DNA of 64,000 nt. Source: Aotearoamyces nothofagi (Eukaryota > Ascomycota > Leotiomycetes > Leotiales > Tympanidaceae). The notes under the pieces are model-generated. The model was not told where the DNA came from, made no database searches, and saw nothing but the letters and a program-made list of their open reading frames with translations. Positions 9,684 through 22,210 of the stretch are shown here, in pieces. A program made the translations under genes and the position numbers. Location of the stretch: contig JADDTR010000022.1 of NCBI GenBank assembly GCA_015345905.1, positions 217,787-281,786 on the forward strand. The letters are read 5' to 3'. The first letter of the stretch is position 1. Every line of letters starts with the position of its first letter.

Positions 9684-12600
9684 CGTGGAGTAGGTGTTTG
9701 TTGTTCAGGATGAGAAATGTCGACGAGGTGGATTGAAGTTGTATAGATAGATATATATAATATATCTATATATATAATGGGACTGTTGTCGATTGTCGAT
9801 CAGACTTGATTGGCAGTTGAGTAATGTGGAAAGACTGGAGAAGAAAAGAGAGTGTCGATACGGGGGCGCTGGAGAGGTACATATACTTTCCGAGCTGGTA
9901 GGGCGCTGAGGGCCGCCGTGAGCCTGGCTTGGGGGGCAGCATGGCGGCAACGTGGTCGCAAGAAGCTAACTGCAGCTACGCGACTGCATTACTCGAGTAG
10001 GGCAAGGTGTCTCCGCAAACAATTCTCCCTGCGCGTGATAGAAGGCTTGGGGCAGCGCATCAGTCGCCTGTCGAGACGGGCCGTTTTCAGTTGAGTAGTC
10101 AAGCCCACGCCCCGCAAGGACAGAGCCAGGAGAGCACCAAGCCCCAAAAAGCTTGGTGCCGCCTCTTTGTCAGGTGTTTCCAGTGGGCAGTGCCCAGTAC
10201 AGGGCAGGGCAGCGAGTCCCGGGAGGCCTGGATGCCGTGTGTATAGTGCGTGGTCAGCAGTGGTCAGCGGTGGTGGAAGGCGGGCACGATGCTGGAGCTG
10301 GAGCTGCTCGCCTGCTGTGGCTGCTGGAGGGGTGCATACGGGCCTGCCAGGGCTCCCAGAGGCCTCAGGGCCCCCAGGGCTCCCAGAGCCACACTGCCGG
10401 TCGCTGGGCGCCAGTTCAGCGCCTATGTCGATGCCCGGGCATGACCGCGGGTGCGCTGTGACGCTCCAACACGCCCCAACACGCCCCCAACACGCCCCAG
10501 CCGGCGCCAGGTCCCCAAGGCAGGCTCGACTACAGAGAGGACACCACCTACCCTACGCTGTGTCTCCCGCCTCGCAACCTCCAGCTGCCGTCGCACCTCC
10601 GACAACCACTTCACCAGCTACAGCCGCCTCCCAGACAGCAACCGCCTCCCAACCCAATCTCCAGTAAGCTTTTGGCTATACAGCTCCAGTAAGCCGGTGG
10701 CCGTACGGGCCCCGCAGGCTGGCGGCCCAGCGGACCCTCCACGCTTGACCTGGCTCAATTGCTGGCGCTCCAGGCTCTGGACACGCCCCGACAGGCACTG
10801 CCAGGCCTTATTACGCCCCCCTGCCGGAACCACAGAATCTCCCCAGTCCGTCCCCAGTCCGCTTCGGGCCCGATCCTCCGCTAGGCTCCACTAGTCTCCG
10901 CACTCGTCGCGCGCTGCCTCAGGCCTCCGGTGGCTTCTCCAATGGCTTCTCCAATGGCTCCGTCCAATCTCCACTGCTCCAATCGCTCCAGTCCCTCTCC
11001 AGTCTCCAAATCTCCAGTCTCCAAATCTCTCCAGGCGCCATCACGCCACCCTGGCAGCGCCCCAATTCCCCTCCCCACCTCCCCCAAAAGTCGGAGAACT
11101 CCCGTGAATAGGACCATTGATCTCTGCTCGTCTCTGTTCGTCTCTGCTCGACTCTGTTTCGTCACTCCACTGTACGATCGCATCCCGTGTCTTCGGCGCT
11201 GTTCCAATGCCGCCGAAAGGCGCGGGCGACGAGGTCAACGGGCGAGAGAGGCATTCGAGAACGAGACGCCGTCCTCCCTTTGCTGTACCGACTCGTCCGT
11301 TACGCGCAGAGTAAGTGCTCTGTACCGCAGCTCTCGTAGAGCTGTCGCGATCCCATACCGTGCCACCAGAAGTGGACGAGTCATTTACTCATTTGATTTT
11401 GGACTGGCTAGCGGTTGATGTAATTTGAATCTGCAACGCTGGAATGGAATTGGCTTTCTTCACTGCCATTAACCACTTGCCACCACCATCACTATGGTTC
11501 GCTTTGTTTACTCGGTCCTCTGCATCTCGGTCCTCTGCAACTCAGTCCTCTGCACTTAAACTCACCTCCTCTGTATGCTCGTATGGCCCTTTCTCCCCGT
11601 GGTCAACTCCGCAATGTCCATTACACCACCTTGCTGAGTGACTCCAAAAGCCCCGGGTTCCCACATTTTCGGCCTTATTCTGGGTCGCATCGTTGTCCGT
11701 GGGCTACAGTAGCAGCATCGGGGCAGTGGCACAGGAGCTTGAGATGGGATCCGCGCGGCGATACCGTCGGCCGCATTTTTGGAGCTATTCGCCGCCAATG
11801 TCAGCTACGATCAAGCTAGGCTTGTGGGGTAAATGGGTAGAAAGTCTTCCGTGAAGATTGATACTTTCGCGTTTTCTTTGGCTCGGTCGATGTCACAGAA
11901 TTGGAGTTAGAGGTCATCGATCATCCGCTATCCGGATGCTGCCACTTATGCGAATGCAATCAAGAAATCGGCGTACCTGAAGAGGCAATCATCTAATTGT
12001 ACCGTATATGTACGGGATAATCTAGGGATCGAAGGGCGCTGCTCGTTGCTTGCTACAGTCGTATGATAGATGCGTGCTTGTTCTGTATAGTACAGTACCT
12101 CTGTACTGAGTGAGTACGTACTCTCTGCACCGTGCCGTGCGCCTGCATTTCTACCATCCCCGTCCTCGAGAAGCTTTTCTCCCCGTGATTTAGCAGCATT
12201 CCGGAGAGCATTCCGGCAGACCTGGAGGCTTTGCCATGCTCTCGTTGCCCCATACGACCATCTGACCATGCAACCATACGACCCTCGGAACTGGACAGCC
12301 CGTCTTGTACTGTACTGTTCACGTATACACGCGATGGCAAAGCTTCGAGGACGGACGGGGCCATGCATCGTATGACGCGAAGCCGCTGGGTGGCTTCCCC
12401 GTGACAAACAAGGGCCAGCGGGTCATGTGCCTTGTCCGCCTTTGCCACTTTTGCCCACGTTCGGCCGCGGACCAATACCTTAAATCTCCAAAACCCCGCC
12501 GCTAGCCCCGACGCGGCGGCCCACCATTGCCCCTTGGGGATTGGGGGCTAGGCCGCATGCGGGAACGCAGGTATTCCTCATCAGCCACACTCCAACTCCC

Positions 12601-13444
12601 GTCGTGTCATTTTCAGTGCCAGCTACATCTGCCTTTCTCGTGGATAATTGCCCTCGTCGACGTCATCGTCACCTATCTGCTCAGACGGTGTCAACATCTC
12701 ATAACCGCGCATTTTCTACTCGATCCATGACTGAATACTGAAGTGAGGCTATCCATCTCACCCATTCTGCCATTCTGGGCTGTCGCAATGTCCAATTCCA
12801 CCCCTACACGCCGCCCGTGCGAATCTAGACCGCCCGTTACATATTGCGCCGTGGAAGGACCGACGCTTGAATTTTCTGACATTCTAGCCGCCCCGTGGAG
12901 GTCCTCAGCAAGGAACAACGCGCTCCCTTCCCCATCTCCACTGCTCATTTCCTGCAGCAGTCCTGCAGCAGTGACAATTCTGGGCTGGAGTCCCCGTATC
13001 ACTTATTTTGCCGATCCTGTTCTCCGGATCCGACAAAAAATCGTACGCGTAAGCATAACCTGAACTTGCTCCATTCCCTCGCATGCCATCTCTTGCTGGT
13101 AAGCCCGCTGAGAAGGAGACGACCGAGCTTAACGCGTGAACAATTACCGCACGTGTTGTGTTGTGCCTTTGCCTTTGCCTGCCCACTCGTCAGGGACCGG
13201 CCATATCCCCATATCCCAACGTCGTACTAGATGTGTACGAAACATAATGTTTTGGACTTGTTTTGATCTGAATCCAACATCCCGAATTAGGAAATGCCTG
13301 CACCGGTCCATCCGTGTGCTGTATTGTATATACCTAGATCATATTTTAAGCTCTTTGTTATTCCCCAGAATGCTATATAAGAAAGCCGGGTGTCGGTAAA
13401 ATGGAAGAACCAGTATAGGTAGGAGCTTCTTATTCCACGAGAAC
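9684..13444. other. Long intergenic, low-complexity region without a supported gene
   Basis: About 3.8 kb between the transporter start and the 3' end of the Zn2Cys6 factor gene. Just upstream of the transporter is a TATA-like AT microsatellite (about 9750-9778). From 10150 to 11060 the DNA is GC-rich with many short direct repeats (CTCCCAGAG/CCCCCAGGG, CAACACGCCCC x3 at about 10468-10497, GGCTTCTCCAAT x2 at about 10931-10954, CTCCAGTCTCCAAAT x2 near 10995-11025). Open frames in 10153-11418 occur on both strands with Pro/Ser/Arg-rich composition, as expected of repeats rather than genes. 11450-13440 holds only short overlapping frames. A ncRNA or rapidly evolving gene cannot be excluded. Confidence 0.45.
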
Positions 13445-15797
13445 TCACTCCTGTGCCGGCCACTCTCCAAGTGTACCTGTAGCGGTATCCGAATTTATCG
13501 CTCCAACGTCGACTATGAACTCGTTCCAATCGTCCCAATTGATATCCCCACCCAGGGTCTCTGTACCTGGTAAGTCAGTGCCCTGCAAAGTGAAGAAGTC
13601 GCATCCGAAAGGCTGGTAGGCAGCCAAGTTCATTTCTTCAAAACCACCAAGCGGCACAGTAGTGTCACTATTCTGCTGACTCTGTTCGAGTCTGAGATCA
13701 GGTTCTTCGAGACCAATTCCGGGATCCTGCGGGACCGAGGCGGAGAGAGGTGCGTCGAAAGTAACGGGGAGATTAACGGGGTTTTGCGAGCGTTGATGGA
13801 TAACTTGAGCTCGTCTGAGTAACTTTTTTATAGGCCGCCACAACATCCCATCCTCCCCATCGGCGACACGATCGCTCCATTTCTTGTAGCTTTTGTCTAC
13901 TGTAGACCAAGCACTATCTACAACGGCTCCCTTGGTCTCAGAGCAGAGCTCGGCTAAAGCTACTGCGAGCGAGTGCCATGGTACATACGTTTCAAAGAAC
14001 CAGGCGTACTTAGCTGAAAAACTATTCTCCTCGATCAGGTCTGAGATTTCTAGATATGCCACGGCCGTCCGTAAGCTTTGTCCTCTAGGGAATTCAGACA
14101 CCGACTGCCGACTTTGAAGAGGATACTGTAAGATGAGCCAGAGCTTGAGAACCAGAAGACGTCCAATCATGTATACTATCCACTGCCACTGATCTACGGG
14201 ATCATATCCAGCTAGGTAGTGGTTCTCGATTCTGTTAGCACACTGTTTTACAAGCTCTTCTTTTTGTTGGATTGTCAAAGCCGAGTGGTTCTCCGCCGGG
14301 GAGACGAAGTTGATCTTCGGGCCTGTGTACGATGCATCCATGCTGATCAGACAAAACGACATTCCAGTAACCCCTTTCCTTTCTTGTAGAGGATGCTGGC
14401 TGTTGTAATTGAAGTCTTCGTCGTTGAGATTGCATGGCTTTCGAGTATTGAAGGATCCGTCCAGAATCATGGGCTCTGAACCGCGATCTTCAGAAGCTTT
14501 TATGTCAAGCACAAGAATCTGCCACCAGAGCCGGCGACGCATCTCAGCTTCAAAAGCGCTGAAAGCTCGCCCATCCCCATCCCTATGTATGCGGAGGCTG
14601 TGTGCAATACGTACAATAAGCCCGATAAATGCCCAGCTAGATCGACTATTGTCATGGGATCGTAATGCCATCTAAAGCTACTATTAGAAAAGCTCTCTTA
14701 TCAAACAGTCCTCTTTGCATTAAAGATTTGAATTCACGATGTAAATGCCCATAAGTAGATTTGCAGATACACGTACTATTGGCAGAACGAAATAGTGCTA
14801 CAGGAGTACTTACTACATATATAGTGAATGCCTGGAGTGTTACAATCTCCATACTGTTCAGAAAGTCGGCTTGGCTTAATGCGATTTCGGTACTTCGTTT
14901 ATATCGGGATAGCAAGGCATTCTTCTCTTCCCCAAAGGAGTTTTTGCAATCCTCAGAAGACATACTTGTTAGCGCTGCAAAGTACATAGCAAATGTAACT
15001 GCCTCTATGCTGTTAAATTTGAACCGGCCATTGACATGGTTAATCAGCTCCTCGGAGCCGGCCAAATAGACGGTTGCTGTAGGCTGATGTAAAATCCTGA
15101 AAACCGGATGCACGTTAGAGAAATAGGATCGAAAGAGGATCAATCGATGCATATCTGATGGGTATTCTGGTCGGGATTCGATGGCTGCGCCTGGATCGTT
15201 GAATATGAAGTGTGGAGGTGAAAGCTTCACTTCAGTTGATGATGGGGTTGACTCTTCCACATCTTCTTCGTCGTCACCTTCCGAATGCTCCAATAGATGG
15301 CGGAGGCCATCCACTTCATCGCTCAAATTCGTCCAGAAGTCACCGCTAATATATCGTGTCGGATGCGTCTGCTCATTGACGAACGAAGTGTAGTTCTCGC
15401 GCAGGCCAATTGACGGAGCGTTGCCATCAAGAACGTCATCGTGAACAGAAGTCGATGCAGCAGTATCTTCTATAGGATTTGTCTGTCTGATAACCTCTTC
15501 AGTCTTGTCCCGAGTAGCCTTCTTTGGATCAATGTTGCTAACAAGACTCTCGAGGCGACTGATACGGCTCAACAGTTCCGTTTCACGTGACTTTGAGCCC
15601 ACTTTCCTACCTCGAGATACTCGGGAACGGGTTGGGAAAACGCATTGGACACCTTGTCTCTGGCAGTGCACGCAAGGGCTTACTTTGTCGCATTTGATCT
15701 TGCGCTGACGGCAGTGTATGCAACTAAGCGGTTTTGGATCTGCAGCATGCGTGCTGCTTTTGCCGGCGTCCATGGTGGCGAGAGGGGCCTGTAGCAT
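13445..15797 (-). CDS. Zn2Cys6 fungal-specific transcription factor
   Basis: Nuclear DNA-binding regulator. Two exons, 15797-14814 and 14671-13445, join in frame (328 + 408 codons, 736 aa) over a 142-nt intron that ends TCTAATAGTAGCTTTAG. The zinc binuclear cluster is at residues 26-52: CIHCRQRKIKCDKVSPC then VHCQRQGVQC, spacing C-x2-C-x6-C-x5-C-x2-C-x6-C. It is followed by a basic linker (RVSRGRKVGSKSR) and a short coiled coil (ETELLSRISRLESLVSNI). The middle-homology domain (fungal-specific TF domain) runs from about residue 210 to 560, with FRSYFSNVHPVFRILHQPT, IVTLQAFTIYV and the typical IGLIVRIAHSLRIHRDGD across the exon junction. No metabolic cluster surrounds it, so the target pathway is unknown. 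A second possible start is MDAGKSS, 8 residues in. Confidence 0.9.
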
Positions 15798-16496
15798 TCA
15801 ATTATAGGATAGTCAATTCGCGTTGTTCTGTCTCGATTGCTTAGGGGCACATGATACTAGTGGCTCAAGTACAGTGTCATATTTAAGAGGATGGTCAAGG
15901 CGAATATATATCACGGTGATTTTGTCCAAGGTAGCCTGAGCTTGATGTGCATGGATGGTTCATAATTCCGCCGTAGTATTGAGACAACCATATCGTCACA
16001 TGATAATGGATCATTGAAATGCAATTATTGTCTGATTAGTAGATCTATCTAAATTCTACAGTGAGAAGTGGCCTTGAGTGGCTAAAGGAGCCGTACGCTA
16101 GGTGGACTACTGGGCCACGTTAAAGGTGTCACGTGGTCAATGTACTTCTCTTCGACATAGGTGTATCCAGAGGTTGGTAGCTTGACGATTTGATAGCCAT
16201 ATCATGCCTGCTGGTCGCTGTGTCTACGTCATTCATTGATAGACTCTCATGAGTCTATAATCTGGAATCCAAGATCGGGCACGATGGTCAAGAGACTTTG
16301 AATGATAGCCAAGCCAAAACTCTATTTTAGAAAACTTCTATGCATGATGCATAACTATCTTCATCATTATCCTCAATATTAAGTTTTTATTCTCAACCTA
16401 GGCAAGTCGCGCAAATACACCGACTTAAGATCCTCGTTATTGAAAATGCTCCTATAAGCCCGTTTCTACTCCTTAAATCCCAATCATAACGCTACA
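15798..16496. other. Intergenic region between the Zn2Cys6 gene and the class V chitin synthase
   Basis: About 700 bases that contain the promoter of the Zn2Cys6 factor and the 3' UTR of the chitin synthase, both on the minus strand. I see no ORF or repeat of note. Confidence 0.5.
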
Positions 16497-19400
16497 TTAC
16501 AGCTGACCGGATAGCAGTGCCTCCGTCGCTAAGGCAATCATTAGCAAACTATTAAAGGTGTCCAAACACGGAAAAACTTACCAGAATTGATATATGCCCG
16601 CTTTGCATCTAATAATACACCAAATCTCCTCTCACATTCTATCTTAATACTCTTCTTAGTGATAGTCATTAAATCGGCAGTCCGCAAGATCTCTCTAATC
16701 TCTGCTAAGATGGCATCATCACTGGGGAGTCCATTTAGATCCGCCATTTCCACCTCCTGGTTATTGAAATACTGGCTTCCAAATTGTGATCCACGTTGAC
16801 CGCCAAGTCCACCCATCTCTGTCGGTGCAAAACTCATACGCGAGCTGTAGGCAGGTGCTGGTTGGCTAGCGTATTGGACCCCCAGCTGGGACATTGGTCG
16901 TGAAGGGGGGAGGTTGTACTCGCTTTGTACAGCTGGGTGGTAAGACTTTGTGCCATAAGAATATCCTGACACTTCGGAACGATCGTCGTGTTGAGTCTGT
17001 GCTTCCCAAAGCTCGGCTTGATATTCTTCCCATTTCTTGTGCGGAATACTAGCAGGATCAAACTTCCCTTCATCAGTAATGACTATCTTCCGGCCCTTTT
17101 CACCCGTTACCACACGGGTATTGCCCCAAGAGAAATCGTCCATGTGCCAGAAGGAATACAATGGCAGTGCAAATGAGAAAATCGGAATAGCAAGAATATA
17201 GATAATCATCCAGCCAATCATTTCCCATTTACGTCGGAGTATGAAGATGATAGCTTGCAATCCATAAATAGCACCGATTAGAATAAAGGACGTAATAGGG
17301 ACAACAGATGGTTTCTCGACGACCATAACAATCAAGTAAACGATATAGGCCAAGGTGACGGGTTGGACCAAAGTACTCAGTAAATCGATGAAAACAATGA
17401 ATCGCATGCTGAAACAGCAAAACCCACAGAGCTCGGTGAGAGGCATAAGCTCGATGAGGTTATGAACGGTAGAGTTGATCCAGCGGCGACGTTGTGACAA
17501 GAAAACCTTCCAAGAATCAGGCGCGATAGTCCAAGCGTGCGCGGCGAATATGTATTTCGTCTTATATTTGGAGTGATGTTTAAGAAGTAATGTGGTGAGA
17601 TAACGGTCTTCACCAAGGTGGAGGAGGTTCTTCATGTGCAGAGTATCGACTCGAATATTTGCGTAGGCCTGTACGACTTCGCGGGAAACAAACAAAGGCT
17701 TGCCACTATCGGCAGCCCGAATTCGATACATTGTGAAGCAACCCGGTAGACAAGTCACACTTCCAAACAGGCTCTCAAAAGCCTTTGCGAGATTGTGTGA
17801 AATATAATACTCGTATACTTGAATCATCGTAACAAAGGATGACTTTGCATTGGATAAAGCCGTTTCACCGCACGCACCAATAAGTCTGGTATCATCCAAG
17901 AATGCTGACACCATGCGGCTGGCAGAATCGGGTGCGACAACTGTGTCTGCATCGATTTGAAGCATATATTCGTAAAAGGTCGGATTAACTCCAATAATAT
18001 TTCGGATTTGGTGATACATTTCCAACTCTAGGGGAGTCATTGGAGCATTGTAATGAACTCTATTCAAAAATCGCATCAATATCATCTGAGAGTCCCGCTT
18101 GCCACGGTTGCCAGGCCTTGAAACTTCAGAAGGCTTGCCAATTTTGACGATTACGAGGAATGGAACAATATGGCCCTGGACCTCGTATAGGCCGGAATAT
18201 ACTTTGCCCATGTTGTGCTGCTTCATGCCTTCGCCAAGGGATTCAAAACTGAGAGGTTCTGGATCAACAGTGTCGGAAACGCCAAGGATATCAAGCACAA
18301 TACGGGGTGTAGGCCTATCATTTCCCTGTCCAATAATCATGCCATCGCAAATGATAACCAGCAGTTTTCGCTTATCATCATACCGCATTCTTGCGACAGA
18401 ATCAATAGCACGGCGTAGAGATTCTTCATCTTCTGTATAGGCTGGCACTTGACACATGACAAATTTGTCCAGATTCTCAGGTATACTTTTAGCTCCAAAT
18501 TGTAATGCTGCAGCAAACTTGCAGAAAATGACACTACACAACATAATTGTGATTGCTAGGAGGAGATATTTTGCAAATTGGCATTTGATCGAATTCCGAG
18601 TATCGACATCTCCGACGTAAAACAGATTATCAAGACAACGCTGCATCCGGAATTTCATGTCAGCGTCGATAGTCAAAGAATTCCAGTACTTGGAGATATC
18701 AGAGCCAGCCCTTGTTTGGAAAAGATTTACGACCTGAGAGTCCATGAAATTTGTGTCAACATCGGTGGGAAGACTGTCGCCTGCTTTAACTTTTAATGGC
18801 CGTCCACCTTGGAGATACGTAGTAAGGTCATATATCCGACTATTCAGGATAGCTATTGCCTGTTGTTTTCCTGAAAGCGTGCTGACATATTGCGGTGTAT
18901 ATCCAACATTGCCTTTATAGAAATCCTTACGAAGCATTTGCATCTGTTCAAGAAACCAGTCTGGACGGCTATCATTGGTGAAATAGCGGAAGTCATGATA
19001 TTGCATGTTTGTATCCGTACTGCTAATAACCGAGGCAGACCCAGTCAGATTCGTAGGAGTGTAATCGAGAAGGACTGCCGGATCAATTGTCCCATTGACG
19101 CCTGGGCAGAGAGCCGACACCTGGACAGGAAATAGATCCGTTGCATCCAATCCAGCATAAGCCAAGAGAGATTTCGGAAGAACAATAGATGGGTAGTGAG
19201 CAGTGGAGAACTTTTTAAGGTCGAAGACAAAACCACGAACGGCAATGTATGCGCCGTCGCTCCCAGTCTTTCCATCATAAGACGATAGCTCAGTCGCACT
19301 GTATACATGCTGTGTTGGACAAATGAGCATGGGGAAGATAACAATGAAAAAAGCGGAGAAGAGACAGCCAACCCAGATCATCATGTTGATGGCAAGCTTC

Positions 19401-22210
19401 TCCCGCCAGGCCATGCGTACATCCTTGCGCGGCATGCCACCTATGCGGCGTATGAAGAAATCAGGGAGGAGCCAAGTCATCATGTATGTCATGGCTATCC
19501 AGCGTTTCCGGCTGCCGCTAATTTTGATTTCTTCTACCTCGACCATTGTTTTCTCGTTGCCCTTCTCCGCCATCTGCTCTCGTGTGTCCAGGTCCCGGAA
19601 CATGTCACCTTTACCGAGCGCTGATACACCAGCTTCAGATCGAGAGTCCATATCCCGATTTCCAAAGTACCCCTTCTTGTCATCGCCGTAGATGTACGTA
19701 CCAGGCGATGGTGTATGCAGCAGACGCTCTTTTGAAGCACTGAAGCCTCCTTGGCCCTCTCCTGGGGTGAGACGATCTTCTCCTCCTTCGTCAGATATAA
19801 ACGGGTAGCGACCTCCTAGACTTCCATCGGCAAGCTTAGCTACTTCAGCCCAGTACCTTTCACTGAGGAATATTCCAGTGCTGCCGATTCTAGCTTCATT
19901 AGTCGGCCATCTCATTTCTTCAAGAACGAGCTCAGCCTTTTCTCGTTCACTACCAACCAGTATCTGCTCTGATTCAGCGAGACCCAAGAACTCTCCAAAT
20001 GGCATAAATATGCTAAAGTCCGCATTTCGAAGTCTCTGGCTTATCTCTGCAATACCGAAAGTCTGGACCTGAGTCCTTACGCATTTGCTATCAAATTGAT
20101 TGGCAATTCGGCGGTCGTTCGGCTTCAAGCAGAAGACGAAATAGGGGTTTGTATTGGGTGCGGTGAGCGATTTTATAACATTTTCAAGGGCAGAAAGAAA
20201 CTGGGATGCTGCTCCTTGCTCCAAATCGCGGCCTCTTCGTCCCTGAATCTCATGATCGCCACTGTCGCTCCTATCCTCAGAAAGGTCGCCAGCCTTATCA
20301 ACAGCAGCTTTGGCACGAAGTAGCATGGGTCTCTCTCCCTTCTTACGCATGACACTGGGTTGGCGAAGTGGCTTTGAGCTGACTTGAGCCTGCATGATGG
20401 TAGTTTTCTCCTGAGGGTGTACGACAGTTTGCAGTGCTTCCTGTCCAAAAAGTCGACTAACGAAATCACTCTTTGTTGAACTAATAAGATTCATCAAGTC
20501 TCCAGAGATCACTTCACCGTTGTCCTCAACAAGTCCAGCAATTGGGTACTCAACCTCACCAGCAAAATGCCTCACCGTGAAAGAGGCTGCAGCATTGTAC
20601 GTAGCGAAATTACTTCCAGGCAATTTAGCAGTAGCATTCCCTACCGAAATTGCCGGATTTCTGCCTGCGAAGCGTTTCCGGAGACTCTCTAGAAGCTGCA
20701 TATCGGTCCTGCCACGTCTTGTCTGATCATCAAGAATGCTAAGAAGCCCGTTGCCATGTTTCAGCAAGCATCTAACGGCGTCGGAATTATCGAAGTAGCT
20801 AGTCGCCGGGACGCTGACTTCTTCGCTTTCTAGAACCTCCGCTTTTCGCTCAAAGAAGTTTTGCAGGGTAAAATTGTATAGAGACTCGGTGGCAGCATTG
20901 TTCAACAGCTGGTCTAATGATGATCCTGTAGAAGGTTGCTGCGCAAAACCTGGGAAATCAACAATAGAGATCGTATTGGCGACCATTTCTTCAGCTGCAC
21001 ATACTCGTTGATTAATGCTTTCAATCACATATGCAGCCAACAACGAATATAGCGTCCTCGCCAGCTCATCTGCATTGTCTCTAGCACCTCTAGGGTCCAG
21101 CATCACAGTAACTCGTTCTCGTTGCAGAATTTTGGTTTTGTAACCGAATGTGTTCTGTAGATCTTGAGCACTTACCCCAAGAAAGGCCGCGATTATGCTA
21201 AGAGCATCTTTGTTCTTGACCACTGTGACATCTTCTGCGCCTTCATGGGAGTAGCCACCGCTATCATCACCTGTCGGGGTCGTAAACTCAGTGGTCTCGA
21301 ATTCCAGCTGTCCTATATGCAAGATAGCAGCTAGGACCTGGCAGATTTCTGCGATTTCGCTTCGTGGAAATTCCAACTTCCGCAAGGCAGTCTTGAATAG
21401 TTGAAATCCCTCGCTATCATTGATCCCCACCTTTAGCTGTGTAGGATGCCCCAGATACCTCCACCTCTTTTGAGCTGAATTGTGGACAGAATCGGGAAGA
21501 CGACTAGACAAGTCCAGTCCAAGATGTGCTTTCTCAGCAGCGCTTGTTCCAGCTAAAAGGTAATATAGGACATGGAAATTTCGCTCTCCTGTTGGCACGG
21601 ATGCGACTCGGCTCCTCTCTAATCGGTGATCGAGCACTTTGCCTCCAATCAGTGTCGGGCTTGATGTAGCAGTGGACTCGTACTGGAGCTCAAAGAATAG
21701 GCCGGCTTTTGAAGCAGTCGGCGTCGTAGCTGTTTTCGTTGTCGTAAGTGTATCGAACACATATGCCGCTAGTGAGAGTTTGGTAGAGAGTGGTGTCGAG
21801 GATTTATGGAGGAGAGATGATAGGAGATGTGATCGAACGGTTGTTTTGCCAGATCCCGACTCGCCACTAGAATAATTAGATTTGAAGATGGTATATATGC
21901 TTTGTAGTACTTACAGGAATACTATAGCCTGGTTTTCTAAGCGTGCCCCCAGTCTTCTCCAGGCTCTGTCTGCCAGCTCCTCAGCTCCGCCCATTGCACT
22001 CCCCTCCTTTCCTCCATTTGGTCCTTTAGTTGATGACGTATAGGTGTTCAAGGATATCAATGCATGAGAAGATAACTGTGCGGTTGGCAAAGAGACGTGG
22101 AATCGACTGGCAAGGTGTGCAGTAATGTTTGTGTCGGATTGCAGGTGTGTTGGGAGTGCAGGTAGAGACGGCTGCGAATGAGCGCCTCCGCCCAGAGCAC
22201 TCGAGGTCAT
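16497..22210 (-). CDS. Class V chitin synthase with myosin motor-like domain (CsmA/ChsV type)
   Basis: Polymerises UDP-GlcNAc into chitin at hyphal tips and septa. Three exons: 22210-21915, 21866-16582 and 16528-16497, giving 1870 aa, the usual size for the class. Residues 1 to about 780 form a myosin-head-like domain. Its P-loop GESGSGKTT (about residues 100-108) is created across the first intron, and KPND and [13 protein letters not shown] mark its C-terminal part. Then come membrane segments, a cytochrome-b5-like segment ([14 protein letters not shown], about 970), and the chitin synthase domain with [24 protein letters not shown] and the catalytic QRRRW (about 1555). More helices and a DEK_C-like tail ending [10 protein letters not shown] follow; the last 10 residues are on a 32-nt exon. 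It lies head-to-head with the class VI gene at 23703. Confidence 0.96.

Noticed and set aside
10153-11418. Several long frames on both strands (for example 10167-10667 + and 10881-11207 -)
   Set aside because: They overlap in different registers, consist of repeat-derived Pro/Ser/Gly/Arg text, lack introns with consensus sites, and match no family I know.
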